From Exilibacterium sp. (lineage in GTDB: Bacteria; Pseudomonadota; Gammaproteobacteria; Pseudomonadales; Cellvibrionaceae), in the NCBI GenBank assembly GCA_028280195.1, contig JANQMH010000034.1:16208-80207 (forward strand): a stretch of DNA of 64,000 nucleotides. The letters are read 5' to 3'. A program made the position numbers and the translations under genes. How positions within the stretch are numbered: the first letter of the stretch is position 1; every line of letters starts with the position of its first letter. Below are positions 29,260 to 39,842 of the stretch, one piece after another. The notes below the pieces were generated by a model that saw only the letters and a program-made list of their open reading frames with translations, searched no databases and was not told the origin of the DNA.

Positions 29260-30189
29260 ATGAAGGTCATTGTCGTCAGCAAACGCCATGGGAGCACCCG
29301 CAGCTTTAAACTGGGCGGTTGGACCCGCGCCGTACTGTCGGTGTGCCTGCTCGGGGTGCCGGTGGCACTGGGCAGTGTGGCGCACCAGTTTCTGAAGGAG
29401 GAGGGCGCCGACCTGTTCACCGGCGATTCCACCCGGGCCTGGAATGACGCGCTGGCGAAACAGCAGCGGGAAGTCGAGGACACCAAGCGCCACGCCGAGG
29501 AACAACTGGCCGCCCTGACCCTGAGAATGGCGGAGCTGCAGGCACGGCTGGTGCGTCTCGACGCGCTCGGCGAACGCCTGACCACCATTGCCAAACTGGA
29601 TCGCGGCGAATTTGATTTCAGCCGGCCGCCGCCACTGGGCGGACCGGAGACGGCCGCGCTGGGCGAGGCCTATCAGGCGCCGGATTTTCTCAACGTCATC
29701 GACAGCCTGGCCGATCAGATCGACAACCGCGAACAGCAGCTCGATACCCTGGACGCGCTGCTGGCCAAGCGCAAGATTCAAAGCGACATCTTCATCGCCG
29801 GCCGGCCGGTGAAAAAAGGCTGGATGTCATCCCGCTTCGGTCGCCGCACCGACCCCTTCAAGGGCCATGTGGCCTGGCACAACGGTGTGGACTTTGCCGG
29901 TAAGAGAGGCTCTGAGATCATCTCGGTGGCCGCCGGTGTGGTGACCTGGTCCGGCAAGCGCAACGGCTACGGCCAGATGGTAGAGGTCAATCACGGCGGG
30001 GGGTTTTCCACCCGCTACGCCCACAATCAGGACAACCTGGTCACCGTCGGCGATGTGGTTAAAAAGGGTCAGGTTATCGCCCTGATGGGGTCCAGCGGCC
30101 GCTCCACCGGCCCCCATGTGCATTTTGAAGTCTACAAACACGGCCGCGCGGTCGATCCGGCCAGCTATATTCATCGAACTCACCGTTAA
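29260..30189 (+). CDS. Membrane-anchored M23 (LytM-type) peptidase
   Basis: A 309-residue protein with one N-terminal transmembrane segment (~25-45), a coiled coil (~65-115) and a C-terminal M23 domain (~185-305). The zinc site is complete: H207-N-G-V-D211 and H286-V-H288-F. It is therefore predicted to be an active peptidoglycan endopeptidase rather than a degenerate EnvC/NlpD-type activator. It sits between lpxC and secA, where E. coli carries the secretion monitor secM; pseudomonads also have an M23 gene here. Periplasmic, inner-membrane anchored. Confidence 0.9.
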   Translation: MKVIVVSKRHGSTRSFKLGGWTRAVLSVCLLGVPVALGSVAHQFLKEEGADLFTGDSTRAWNDALAKQQREVEDTKRHAEEQLAALTLRMAELQARLVRLDALGERLTTIAKLDRGEFDFSRPPPLGGPETAALGEAYQAPDFLNVIDSLADQIDNREQQLDTLDALLAKRKIQSDIFIAGRPVKKGWMSSRFGRRTDPFKGHVAWHNGVDFAGKRGSEIISVAAGVVTWSGKRNGYGQMVEVNHGGGFSTRYAHNQDNLVTVGDVVKKGQVIALMGSSGRSTGPHVHFEVYKHGRAVDPASYIHRTHR

Positions 30190-30314
30190 TTCCCGCCTTT
30201 TGCTTGCTTCTGCGAGCGCCTTTCGGTTTACTTGGCACCTCGATTTTTTGACCTCCGTCACGGTGTCGGGTTGACATTGCTATTTCAGGTTCGGGCTACA
30301 CAACGGTACATCAC

Positions 30315-33026
<2,712 letters not shown>

Positions 33027-33031
33027 AGAAA

Positions 33032-33068
33032 AGCCTACAGCTTGCAGTGGACAGCTTACAGCTGAACG
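33032..33068. repeat. Short ACAGCTT-type repeat between secA and argJ
   Basis: The sequence reads CCTACAGCTTGCAGTGGACAGCTTACAGCTGAA in pieces. It holds three related ACAGCT/GCAGT words and the 12-mer GACAGCTTACAG, which occurs in reverse orientation in the murC-ddl palindrome. It is probably a degenerate copy of the same dispersed repeat. Confidence 0.45.
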
Positions 33069-33111
33069 GCGGGCACCGACGCCCCAAGTCTGAAAAAGGT
33101 TTTGACTAGAT

Positions 33112-34344
33112 ATGCCTGTGGGGAATGTTTCTTTTCCGAAAATGCCGCCGGTCGGCGGCGTGCGCCTGGGCACCGCCTGCGCCGCTATTAAATCGACAGA
33201 CCGTGACGATATCGCCCTGCTGGAACTGGCGGCCGGCAGCAGCGTAGCCGGTGTGTTTACGCAAAACGCTTACTGTGCGGCGCCGGTTACTGTGGCCAAA
33301 AACCACCTTGCTGCCTCACCCGGCGGAGATCAGAAGCACTACTGGCTGATCAATTCCGGCAATGCCAACGCCTGTACCGGCGCCCGGGGGCTGGCCGACG
33401 CAGAAAAAACCTGTGCCGACATGGCGGGGCTGGCGGGTGTGGCAACGACACAGGTGCTGCCATTCTCCACCGGCGTTATCGGCGAAACCCTGCCGCTGGA
33501 AAAAATCACTGCAGCACTGCCAAAAGCCTTTGGCGACCTGGATGATAACAACTGGGAAGCCGCGGCGCGGGCGATAATGACCACCGACACGCGGCCCAAA
33601 GGCGCCAGCGCACAATTTGAATACCGGGGCGTAACGATAAATGTCAGTGGCATGGCCAAGGGCTCGGGTATGATCAAGCCCGATATGGCCACCATGCTTG
33701 CCTATGTAGTAACCGATGCAAAAGTCGCCTGGCCCCTGTTGCAGCAGTTACTGCACGAAGCGGTGGCGCAGTCGTTTAACCGCATCACCGTCGATGGCGA
33801 CACCTCTACCAACGATGCCTGTATGCTGGCTGCCACAGGCTGCGCGGCGCTGCCGGAAATCACCGAATCCGGCGGTGAGCTTTACACCCGTTTGTATGAG
33901 GCCCTGGCGGCGGTGCATATCCAGCTGGCCCAGGCCATCGTTGCCGACGGCGAGGGAGCCAGCAAATTCGTGACGGTGGAAGTGACCGGTGGCGCCACCC
34001 AGCGCGAATGCCTCGACATCGCTTATACCGTGGCCGAATCGCCGCTGGTAAAAACCGCCCTCTACGCCTCCGATCCGAATTGGGGGCGTATTGTGATGGC
34101 AATCGGCCGCGCCGGTATCAGGCAGCTGGATGTCGCCAGGATTAAAGTGTATATCAACAACGTTCTGATCGTGGCCGATGGCGGGCGCGCTGCAGCCTAT
34201 ACCGAGGCGCAGGGCCGGCAGGCAGTGAGCGGAGAAAACATCGCCATCCGTATTGAGCTTGGGCGGGGCAATTGTATGGACCACGTCTGGACCACTGACC
34301 TTTCCCATGACTACGTTACCATCAACGCAGAATATCGAACCTGA
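33112..34344 (+). CDS. argJ: Bifunctional ornithine acetyltransferase / N-acetylglutamate synthase ArgJ
   Basis: A 410-residue arginine-biosynthesis enzyme that recycles the acetyl group from N-acetylornithine to glutamate. It cleaves itself before a conserved threonine: KPDMA|T194MLAYVVTDA gives the new nucleophile. NSGNANACTG and VDGDTSTNDACML are further signatures, and the C-terminus fits. It lies downstream of secA, as in Pseudomonas, and overlaps the next gene by its stop (ATGA). Confidence 0.95.
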   Translation: MPVGNVSFPKMPPVGGVRLGTACAAIKSTDRDDIALLELAAGSSVAGVFTQNAYCAAPVTVAKNHLAASPGGDQKHYWLINSGNANACTGARGLADAEKTCADMAGLAGVATTQVLPFSTGVIGETLPLEKITAALPKAFGDLDDNNWEAAARAIMTTDTRPKGASAQFEYRGVTINVSGMAKGSGMIKPDMATMLAYVVTDAKVAWPLLQQLLHEAVAQSFNRITVDGDTSTNDACMLAATGCAALPEITESGGELYTRLYEALAAVHIQLAQAIVADGEGASKFVTVEVTGGATQRECLDIAYTVAESPLVKTALYASDPNWGRIVMAIGRAGIRQLDVARIKVYINNVLIVADGGRAAAYTEAQGRQAVSGENIAIRIELGRGNCMDHVWTTDLSHDYVTINAEYRT

Positions 34345-35285
34345 TGACTAAAGTAATCCATGTTGCCGCCGGTGTAATCGTCAATGCACAGGGTCAGATA
34401 TTAATTGCCAGACGCCCGGAGCACACCCACCAGGGTGGCTTGTGGGAATTTCCCGGCGGCAAAGTCGAAGCGCCGGAATCGGTACAGCAGGCGCTGGCTC
34501 GTGAACTGCATGAGGAGCTGGCCATCGAGATAAACGACAGCCGCCCGCTGATTTGTATTCGCCACGACTACAGCGACAAGTCCGTACTGTTGGATGTCTG
34601 GAAGGTGACGGCTTTTTCCGGCGTGCCGCGCGGCAACGAGGGGCAGCCGATCGAATGGGTTGCGCCGCGTGATCTGGTAAACTTTTCCTTTCCGGCTGCC
34701 AATGTGCCGATTGTGGCGGCGGCCCGCCTGCCGGAGCGTCTGGCAATTACGGGCGCCGCCAGCGGTCGCGCCGACTATATTGAGAAAGTTTCTGCTGTTC
34801 TCGAACGCGGTGTTTCTCTGCTGCAATTGCGGGCGCATCATCTGGGCGACAGTGAATATACAGCCACCGCCGGTGAGCTTGCCGCACTGTGCCGGCGTGC
34901 CGGTGCCAGCCTTATCGCCAATACATCGGTAGGCATTTATCGCCATTGTGATTGCGATGGCCTGCATCTGACGGGCCGCCGTTTGATGGCCTTACAGGAA
35001 AGACCGGTTCCCGATAGACAGTGGTTTGGTGCTTCCTGCCATTCCCTTGAAGAACTGCGCAAAGCTGAAGCGCTCGGTGCTGACTACGTTACCCTTTCGC
35101 CGGTGTTACCCACCACGACTCATCCGAAGGCAATGACTTTGGGGTGGTTGCGATTTGGTGAAATGACGCAACAGGCGAAGGTGCCGGTATTTGCATTGGG
35201 TGGGATGGGCGAGCAGTACCTGCACAAGGTGTTTGACTGCGGGGGACAGGGGGTTGCGGCGATCGGGGAGTTTTGGCCCGATTGA
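34344..35285 (+). CDS. Nudix (MutT) hydrolase fused to a ThiE-like domain
   Basis: A 313-residue fusion. Residues 1-130 form a MutT-type Nudix hydrolase with the box GGKVEAPESVQQALARELHE (38-57, continuing EEL), expected to hydrolyse 8-oxo-dGTP. Residues 140-313 are thiamine-phosphate-synthase-like (LLQLRAHHL, IANTSVGIYRHCDCDGLHLT, LGADYVTLSPVLPTTTHP). Such MutT-ThiE fusions are widespread in gammaproteobacteria, and the ThiE part is not shown to make thiamine. The start overlaps the argJ stop. It marks the end of core synteny before the AT-rich Rhs region. Confidence 0.9.
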   Translation: MTKVIHVAAGVIVNAQGQILIARRPEHTHQGGLWEFPGGKVEAPESVQQALARELHEELAIEINDSRPLICIRHDYSDKSVLLDVWKVTAFSGVPRGNEGQPIEWVAPRDLVNFSFPAANVPIVAAARLPERLAITGAASGRADYIEKVSAVLERGVSLLQLRAHHLGDSEYTATAGELAALCRRAGASLIANTSVGIYRHCDCDGLHLTGRRLMALQERPVPDRQWFGASCHSLEELRKAEALGADYVTLSPVLPTTTHPKAMTLGWLRFGEMTQQAKVPVFALGGMGEQYLHKVFDCGGQGVAAIGEFWPD

Positions 35286-35753
35286 AGAGAGTTGCCAGGG
35301 AGGGAAAGTCTATATGCTCGATTGCGTTGTCCTTTCTTTAAGTTGCTACACTTTCGATATAATTCGTATATTCGGTCGATATTGCAGTAGTTGATCGGGG
35401 TCAAGTCATAAAATTTTGTTTGGCATATCTTCCTTTCCCAGATAGCTTCACTTCCGTGATTGTTTGGATTTTTAATCGCTAAGGATAGGAGGACAGTTAT
35501 GTTTTCTCAGCAGATATTTACTTGCCAGGCTTGTTGTCGCCACTTTTAATTCGCTTTGTCAAAAACTCCGATTTTGGAACAGTGCCTGATATCGTGCTTT
35601 TTTCGTGATTTTCGGTACTTATCCACAATGGGTTATTGCGTCCATATCGATAGGCCAGGTTGCTGTGGTTTCAGGCAGTAAAGATTTTTATTGCGTGGCA
35701 ATACTGCTTGTTATCGGGAGCGCTTGAAAAAAAAGAGTACTGGGGATATATCT
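35286..35753. other. AT-rich intergenic region before the Rhs remnants
   Basis: About 470 bases. Composition drops in GC compared with argJ and secA. The only coding candidate is a 16-codon ORF at 35499-35549 (separate entry). No clear terminator follows the Nudix-ThiE gene. Confidence 0.4.
35499..35549 (+). CDS. Possible 16-residue leader peptide
   Basis: ATG is preceded by a very strong Shine-Dalgarno (AGGATAGGAGG, about 7 bases upstream) and followed by 15 codons to TAA (MFSQQIFTCQACCRHF). It is too short for homology. It may be a leader ORF or simply the surviving start of a decayed gene. Confidence 0.25.
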   Translation: MFSQQIFTCQACCRHF

Positions 35754-36113
35754 ATGGAAAGGGCCTTTGTCTTTTTGCCGATAAAGCGCTTAGCTTTGTC
35801 TGCCTTATTGTTGTACGCGCAGTTGAGTCCTGCTATGACTATAGCGCCAACTACTTACCTGCAAATGAAAAATAATGGCTGGATGGAGCATAATATAAAT
35901 GGTCCATTACTGGTGAGTAATGTAGCGGCGGCGGGAAATGTAGCATGTGGGCCCAAACCCTTAAAAAGCTTTACTCCTCACCCTTCAGCTCCTGGTAACT
36001 ATTATTACGATTGTGATGAAGATCCATGGGGCCCTAGTCTGATGTGGCTTGCAGTCGTTCAGTTTTGCCCGCAAGGTTTTGTTTTGAGTAACGGCGTGGC
36101 CTGGAGCTGGTGA
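35754..36113 (+). pseudogene. Secreted N-terminal remnant of an Rhs-type protein
   Basis: 119 codons from an ATG with GGGG upstream. It has a signal-peptide-like start (FLPIKRLALSALLLYAQLSP), then a Cys-containing, aromatic-rich stretch (NVACGPKPL, YYYDCDEDPWGP). I do not recognise the domain. From about 36091 the sequence switches to the Rhs-core frame, which is read in a different frame. The gene thus ends at TGA 36113 and looks like the 5' end of an rhs gene whose middle was deleted. A separate small secreted protein cannot be excluded. Confidence 0.45.
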
Positions 36114-36661
36114 TTGCCGACGCCTACGGCAATCAGGCGATCGACCTGGACAGCGACGGCAATATTGCGCTGAACTGGTTGCAGAACACCTCGGGCTATG
36201 CCGTTAAGAGTGTGCGCTACCAGGCGGATCTGGCCGCCTGGCGCGACGTGGAAACGCTGGCCGCGGGGAGTTTTATTCTGGATCACGGCCAGACCCTGCT
36301 GGGTAACGGTGACGTGCAGATCGACTGGCGGGCGCCGGCGTCAGTGGCGGGGCATTTTGCGGTATTGGATCAAAGCCTGGTGGATGCGGCGGGTTATGCG
36401 GTGCACAATGACCACCTGGGTACACCGCAGCGGATAACGGACAGTGCGCAGGTAGTGGTCTGGGCGGCGGATTATCTGCCGTTTGGAGAGGCGCAGGTTG
36501 GGGTTGGGTTGGTAGAGGAGAATAATCGTTTTCCGGGGCAGTATTTTAGAGAAGCAAAAAGCAACGCAAAACGCGATGCGCAAAGTAAATTGCAATGTCA
36601 GCCCAAGCATACAGTGTCTTGCAGATGTGTAAGCCCTGGTGGGCAAAGAGTGCCGGGTTAA
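36092..36661 (+). pseudogene. Rhs core 3' end, copy 1, with vestigial tip
   Basis: The frame reads LELVIADAYGNQAI and DSDGNIALNWL, then the Rhs signature NDHLGTPQRITDS, VWAADYLPFGEA and NNRFPGQYF. This is the end of an Rhs/YD-repeat shell that normally encloses a C-terminal toxin. Right after QYF the sequence leaves the core, skipping the GLHYNYYRDYDPTIGRY part seen in copies 2 and 3. Only about 37 residues follow (ending PGGQRVPG) before TAA. There is no usable start in frame, since a TAA lies at 36089. The stop is 6 bases before a Sel1-repeat gene. Confidence 0.75.
36379..36547 (+). repeat. Rhs-core repeat R1
   Basis: First of three near-identical DNA copies encoding the end of the Rhs shell. 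It is shared with 38557-38808 (R2) and 40375-40592 (R3), with only scattered substitutions over the common part. Confidence 0.85.
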
Positions 36662-36667
36662 TTTGTT

Positions 36668-37273
36668 ATGTACTCAAAAATTGTAGTAGAGCATGAGCAG
36701 TTATTTTTAACCTGCTCATCATTGCAAGAGTGTAGCGATATGCTCAATGTGCGAATTTATTTAGATCAAGGGGAACAAAAACTGGCCTCTAAAATACTAC
36801 AGTCTTACCTAAAATCAGGTAACCCAGAAGCAGAGTATTTATATTCAAAGGCACCAAGTGGAAATGGTTCAGAACAGGCAATTGAAGCTCATCATCTTAA
36901 TTACATAAAAAAGTCCGCTGAAAAAGATTACCCGCCAGCCCTTTATTTATTAGGCGCATACTATGATATGGGAGATTATGTGCCAGCAGATAAAATTAAG
37001 GCGGCCCTTCTTTTTAAGAAGGCCGCTTCGCTGGGGCATGCGCACTCACAATGGATTCATGGTGAAGATTTATTATATGGTCGCAATGGCATTGATAAGG
37101 ATGAAGTGCTTGGAGTCGAATGCATAAAAAAATCAGCTAACGCAAAGTTTGAGGGTGCACTAGAAACAGTTGCCAGGTTTTATGAGCAAGGCGCTTTTGG
37201 CTTTCCTAAAGATACAGGAAAGGCTGAAGCTGCTAGGAAACAAATTAATAATAAGGATGTTATTGGCTACTGA
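36668..37273 (+). CDS. Sel1-repeat protein, candidate immunity protein
   Basis: A 201-residue cytoplasmic protein without a signal peptide. The second half shows Sel1/TPR-like repeats of ~36 residues: PPALYLLGAYYDMGDYVPA, then KAALLFKKAASLGHAHSQW, then EGALETVARFYEQGAFG. It begins 6 bases after the tip of Rhs copy 1. Sel1-repeat proteins are a known class of immunity proteins beside polymorphic toxins, so immunity is the likely role, but the matching toxin is no longer intact. AT-rich compared with the core genome. Confidence 0.7.
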   Translation: MYSKIVVEHEQLFLTCSSLQECSDMLNVRIYLDQGEQKLASKILQSYLKSGNPEAEYLYSKAPSGNGSEQAIEAHHLNYIKKSAEKDYPPALYLLGAYYDMGDYVPADKIKAALLFKKAASLGHAHSQWIHGEDLLYGRNGIDKDEVLGVECIKKSANAKFEGALETVARFYEQGAFGFPKDTGKAEAARKQINNKDVIGY

Positions 37274-37302
37274 TGTGAAGTAACACTACTGATGATATTG
37301 AT

Positions 37303-37873
37303 TTGTCTGATTCGACGATTAGACTGCTTGTAAGCCAAGCGTTGAAATCATGGAATTGCCAGGCTATTTTAAAACTGCTTTTAGATAAAGATTACATTGT
37401 TCGTACGCTTGCAGCACGTGAATTGCATATGCGCGGAGACGAGGAGACTTACGAATACGTAGTTGGTTTTTTTGATTCTCAAGAAATCTATATGCGGGAA
37501 ATATGTGCATTTGTTCTAGGGCGGCTGGGCACGCCTCAGATGCCTTTTAGAAGTCTTTCTATTCCAATCTTGAAAAATTAGTTGTTGACAGTGATGCCGA
37601 AGCCCGAGCTGCTTCTGCCGCCGCTTTTGGCCATATTTGCTTTGATGGAATGCCATCTGAAATTGAAAATCTGTTGTATCGGATCAAAACGCAGATGTAC
37701 GTTGTTGTGTTGCCGCATCACTTGGAAACGCATCCGATAGCAAGGAAACTCAGGAGATTCTTGCGATTCTCCATCAAGATCCTGATGCACAAGTCAGAGA
37801 GTATACTGAACTAGGGCTAGATATTTTAGAGGCCAAGCGAGAAGAACAGCAAGACAATAGGGATCTGATCTGA
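37303..37873 (+). pseudogene. Frameshifted HEAT-repeat gene, candidate immunity remnant
   Basis: Three successive frames give one continuous HEAT-like protein. Frame 1 (37303-37535) reads LLLDKDYIVRTLAARELHMR and YMREICAFVLGRLG. After a shift, frame 0 (~37550-37672) reads LEKLVVDSDAEARAASAAAF and MPSEIENLL. After a second shift near 37673, frame 2 reads SDQNADVRCCVAASLGNA and DPDAQVREYTELGLDIL, ending at TGA 37873. The repeat periodicity across the junctions shows two frameshifts rather than three genes. It has a TTG start and probably guarded a lost toxin. Confidence 0.65.
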
Positions 37874-38063
37874 ATGTTTTTTAGTAGAAATTGAGAAAAG
37901 GGTCGGCATGCTTGTTTTTTAATCAAATCCGGCCCATTATTCTGGCTCGTCGAGATGAATCAAACGGTTAATCCGGCCTAACAAGAACCAGAGGGGACTA
38001 AGATCAATAAGGCCTCGATCAAGTTATGCTGAGCAGGTGACCCCACTCGACCCCCGTAGATCA

Positions 38064-38216
38064 ATGAACAGAAACATACAATTTGTAGTCTTTTACATCA
38101 AAGAACATATCACTGTAATCACGATCGCCATTATTATCCTATTAGCATTGATATATTTTTCAGCCAGGAGTGCCTATCTACTTGATCAAAGTATGAACTG
38201 TCACACAATAACCAAA
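38064..38216 (+). pseudogene. Truncated small membrane protein fused to coaE fragment
   Basis: The ATG opens a frame coding for about 50 native residues, with one strong transmembrane segment (ITVITIAIIILLALIYF), ending around NCHTITK. At 38217 the DNA becomes the antisense coaE copy, so the remaining open frame to 38429 is junk. It looks like the 5' part of a gene cut off by recombination, perhaps a membrane immunity protein. Confidence 0.45.
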
Positions 38217-38545
38217 ATCGGCGCAGCGCAGGCGTTTTTCCTGGCTGGTCTGGGTATTCATAATGGCTTTGACCTGTTCCTCGGAGCTGTTGTCTCTGCC
38301 CATTACCCGCGATACCTGCATGGCTTCCGGGATATCCACCACCAGTATCCGCTGCACCAGCCGGTTCTGGCCGGTTTCTATCAGCAGGGGAGAAGCCAAC
38401 AGGCTATAGTGGCTGATGGCATTCTTTAGCCCGACCTTTAATTCCTGACAAATCGCCTCAAGGCCGCCCGGTCCAGCGAGCCGTCATCAGCCAGGATATC
38501 GGTGCCAAAGTGCTGGGCGATGGTCACCAGCGCGGGTTTGCCCTT
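38217..38545 (-). pseudogene. Partial duplicate of coaE with internal deletion
   Basis: This minus-strand stretch matches intact coaE at 41905-42291, with scattered substitutions and one 58-base deletion near 38454. Translated pieces such as [20 protein letters not shown] and [12 protein letters not shown] are the same as in CoaE. Neither the P-loop start nor the C-terminus is present. One edge abuts the truncated membrane protein, the other abuts Rhs-core copy R2. It records a recombination or duplication event at this site. Confidence 0.9.
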
Positions 38546-38556
38546 GTCGCGTTATG

Positions 38557-38808
38557 GTGGACGCGGAGTGCTATGCGGTGCACAATGACCACCTGGGTAC
38601 GCCGCAGCGGATGAGGGGCAGTGCGCAGATGGTGGTCTGGGCGGCGGATTATCTGCCGTTTGGGGAAGCGCAGGTTGGGGTTGGGTTGAGGAGAGTAATC
38701 GTTTTCCGGGGCAGTATTTTGGTGGTGAGAGTGGGCTGCATTATAACTATTATCGGGATTATGATCCGACGATAGGGCGATATCTTCAACCTGATCCTAT
38801 CGGCTTAT
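38557..38808 (+). repeat. Rhs-core repeat R2
   Basis: Second copy of the Rhs-core 3' DNA. Its first ~165 bases correspond to R1 and the remainder, through the DPTIGRY codons, to R3. It carries the 4-base deletion that breaks the frame. Confidence 0.85.
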
Positions 38809-39191
38809 TACTTGACTATGGTAGTCCGCAGCTTCAGGTTGCTATAACAGTGGTCTTGTTAGACACCACTTCATTTTCTGATAAAACATTAAATCACGTA
38901 TATGTATATGCGGGCCAAAACCCAGCCGTAAATATTGATCCAAATGGTTTAAATTTCTTAAGGTTTATTAAGCCTATACGAGATTTTCTTAAGAATGATA
39001 GGAAAAGAAAAGACGATAAACGGGATGGCGTTTATGTATGCCCACCCGACCGTAAGGAACGCTGCTAACAAGCATTTTGACGGTGTATATCTGATACTAA
39101 CGTGCCTGAAGAGCTGTGTATTAAAGCTCAAGCCCAATGTATAAGTTCACCTCTTCCAAAATTGTTCCCACATTGGGAATCAGTTAGATAG
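38557..39191 (+). pseudogene. Rhs core 3' end, copy 2, with its own tip
   Basis: It starts NDHLGTPQRMRGSAQM and VWAADYLPFGEA. A 4-base deletion near 38686, relative to copy 3, shifts the frame. It then resumes as GLHYNYYRDYDPTIGRYLQP, DPIGLLL and VYVYAGQNPAVNIDPNGLNF. The tip (from about 38940) is basic: FIKPIRDFLKNDRKRKDDKR, then CPPDRKERC with TAA at 39066. In the same frame after that stop, to TAG 39191, lies a plausible continuation (VPEELCIKAQAQC), so the tip may carry further lesions. Tip function unknown. Confidence 0.75.
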
Positions 39192-39200
39192 AAAATACAT

Positions 39201-39536
39201 ATGGATCAAAAAGAATTTGAAAGTCTGATTAATGAAGCAATAGCAAATAGCGACTTTGAGCGAGGGCTTATGGTTGCAATATCTCGGTATAAAGATGTCA
39301 CCACGCGAAAATCTAGCAATCAAAGAGCAGCTGTGTTAAGACTAATTCGGGGATTCGCAGGATTAATGCTAGAAGAGGATGTTAATATTATTGTCGGTCA
39401 AAAAAATAAATCTGATCAACTATCTGTCTGCGATTTCTGTGGAAAAATCTTTCAATTTGCTAAAGTTACACAAAGCCATAGCGGCGTTGTAATATGTAAC
39501 GCATGTGTAGCAACTATATGGAAAGGGCAAGATTGA
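39201..39536 (+). CDS. Small protein with ClpX-like zinc-finger cysteines
   Basis: A 111-residue cytoplasmic protein. The N-terminal half is helical (FESLINEAIANSDFERGLMV). The C-terminal half has two cysteine pairs, VCDFCGK and ICNACVA, 22 residues apart, as in the C4 zinc finger of ClpX. It lies 10 bases after the end of the second Rhs tip, the place of an immunity gene, so immunity is the first guess; nothing in the sequence proves it. The start ATG 39201 has only a weak ribosome site. Confidence 0.6.
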   Translation: MDQKEFESLINEAIANSDFERGLMVAISRYKDVTTRKSSNQRAAVLRLIRGFAGLMLEEDVNIIVGQKNKSDQLSVCDFCGKIFQFAKVTQSHSGVVICNACVATIWKGQD

Positions 39537-39842
39537 CATTTCCGTTATGCCGGTGACAGTTTACTTAACTGCTGGATTATTGATGTTTAAGTGAACTGTC
39601 CCCGAAATACGGCTGGAGTGTGGAGAAAACCCATCGGAATATAACAGCTTCGATATCGATGACCACCAGCGTAGCGGCCACGATGGAGTCGTTGTCCTGT
39701 GAGGGTTGCAGTAGCCAGTATACCGACATCAATACTGGACAAGCACCTCTTGGTGATTAGGTGGCTGTTTGCTTTGCTTCATGTATGAGGGCCAAAGGGT
39801 GCAGCCCGTTTCAATCTGCTCGGTGAAAAGGTTTATCTTATT
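39537..39842. other. Non-coding region with an inverted repeat and a possible coding remnant
   Basis: It begins with the inverted repeat at 39555-39600. Further on, around 39610-39702, one frame reads as plausible GC-rich coding sequence (NPSEYNSFDIDDHQRSGHDG) with no start and ending at TGA; it may be a fragment of an old gene. The last 100 bases show nothing clear. Confidence 0.35.
39555..39600. repeat. 14-bp inverted repeat, MITE-like
   Basis: GACAGTTTACTTAA (39555-39568) and TTAAGTGAACTGTC (39587-39600) match at 13 of 14 positions, with an 18-base centre. The size and form fit a small palindromic mobile remnant or a bidirectional terminator between modules. Confidence 0.5.

Noticed and set aside
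38217..38429. Continuation of the 130-codon plus-strand frame that starts at 38037
   Set aside because: Beyond 38216 the DNA is the antisense strand of a coaE fragment, so the translated residues are not a real protein.
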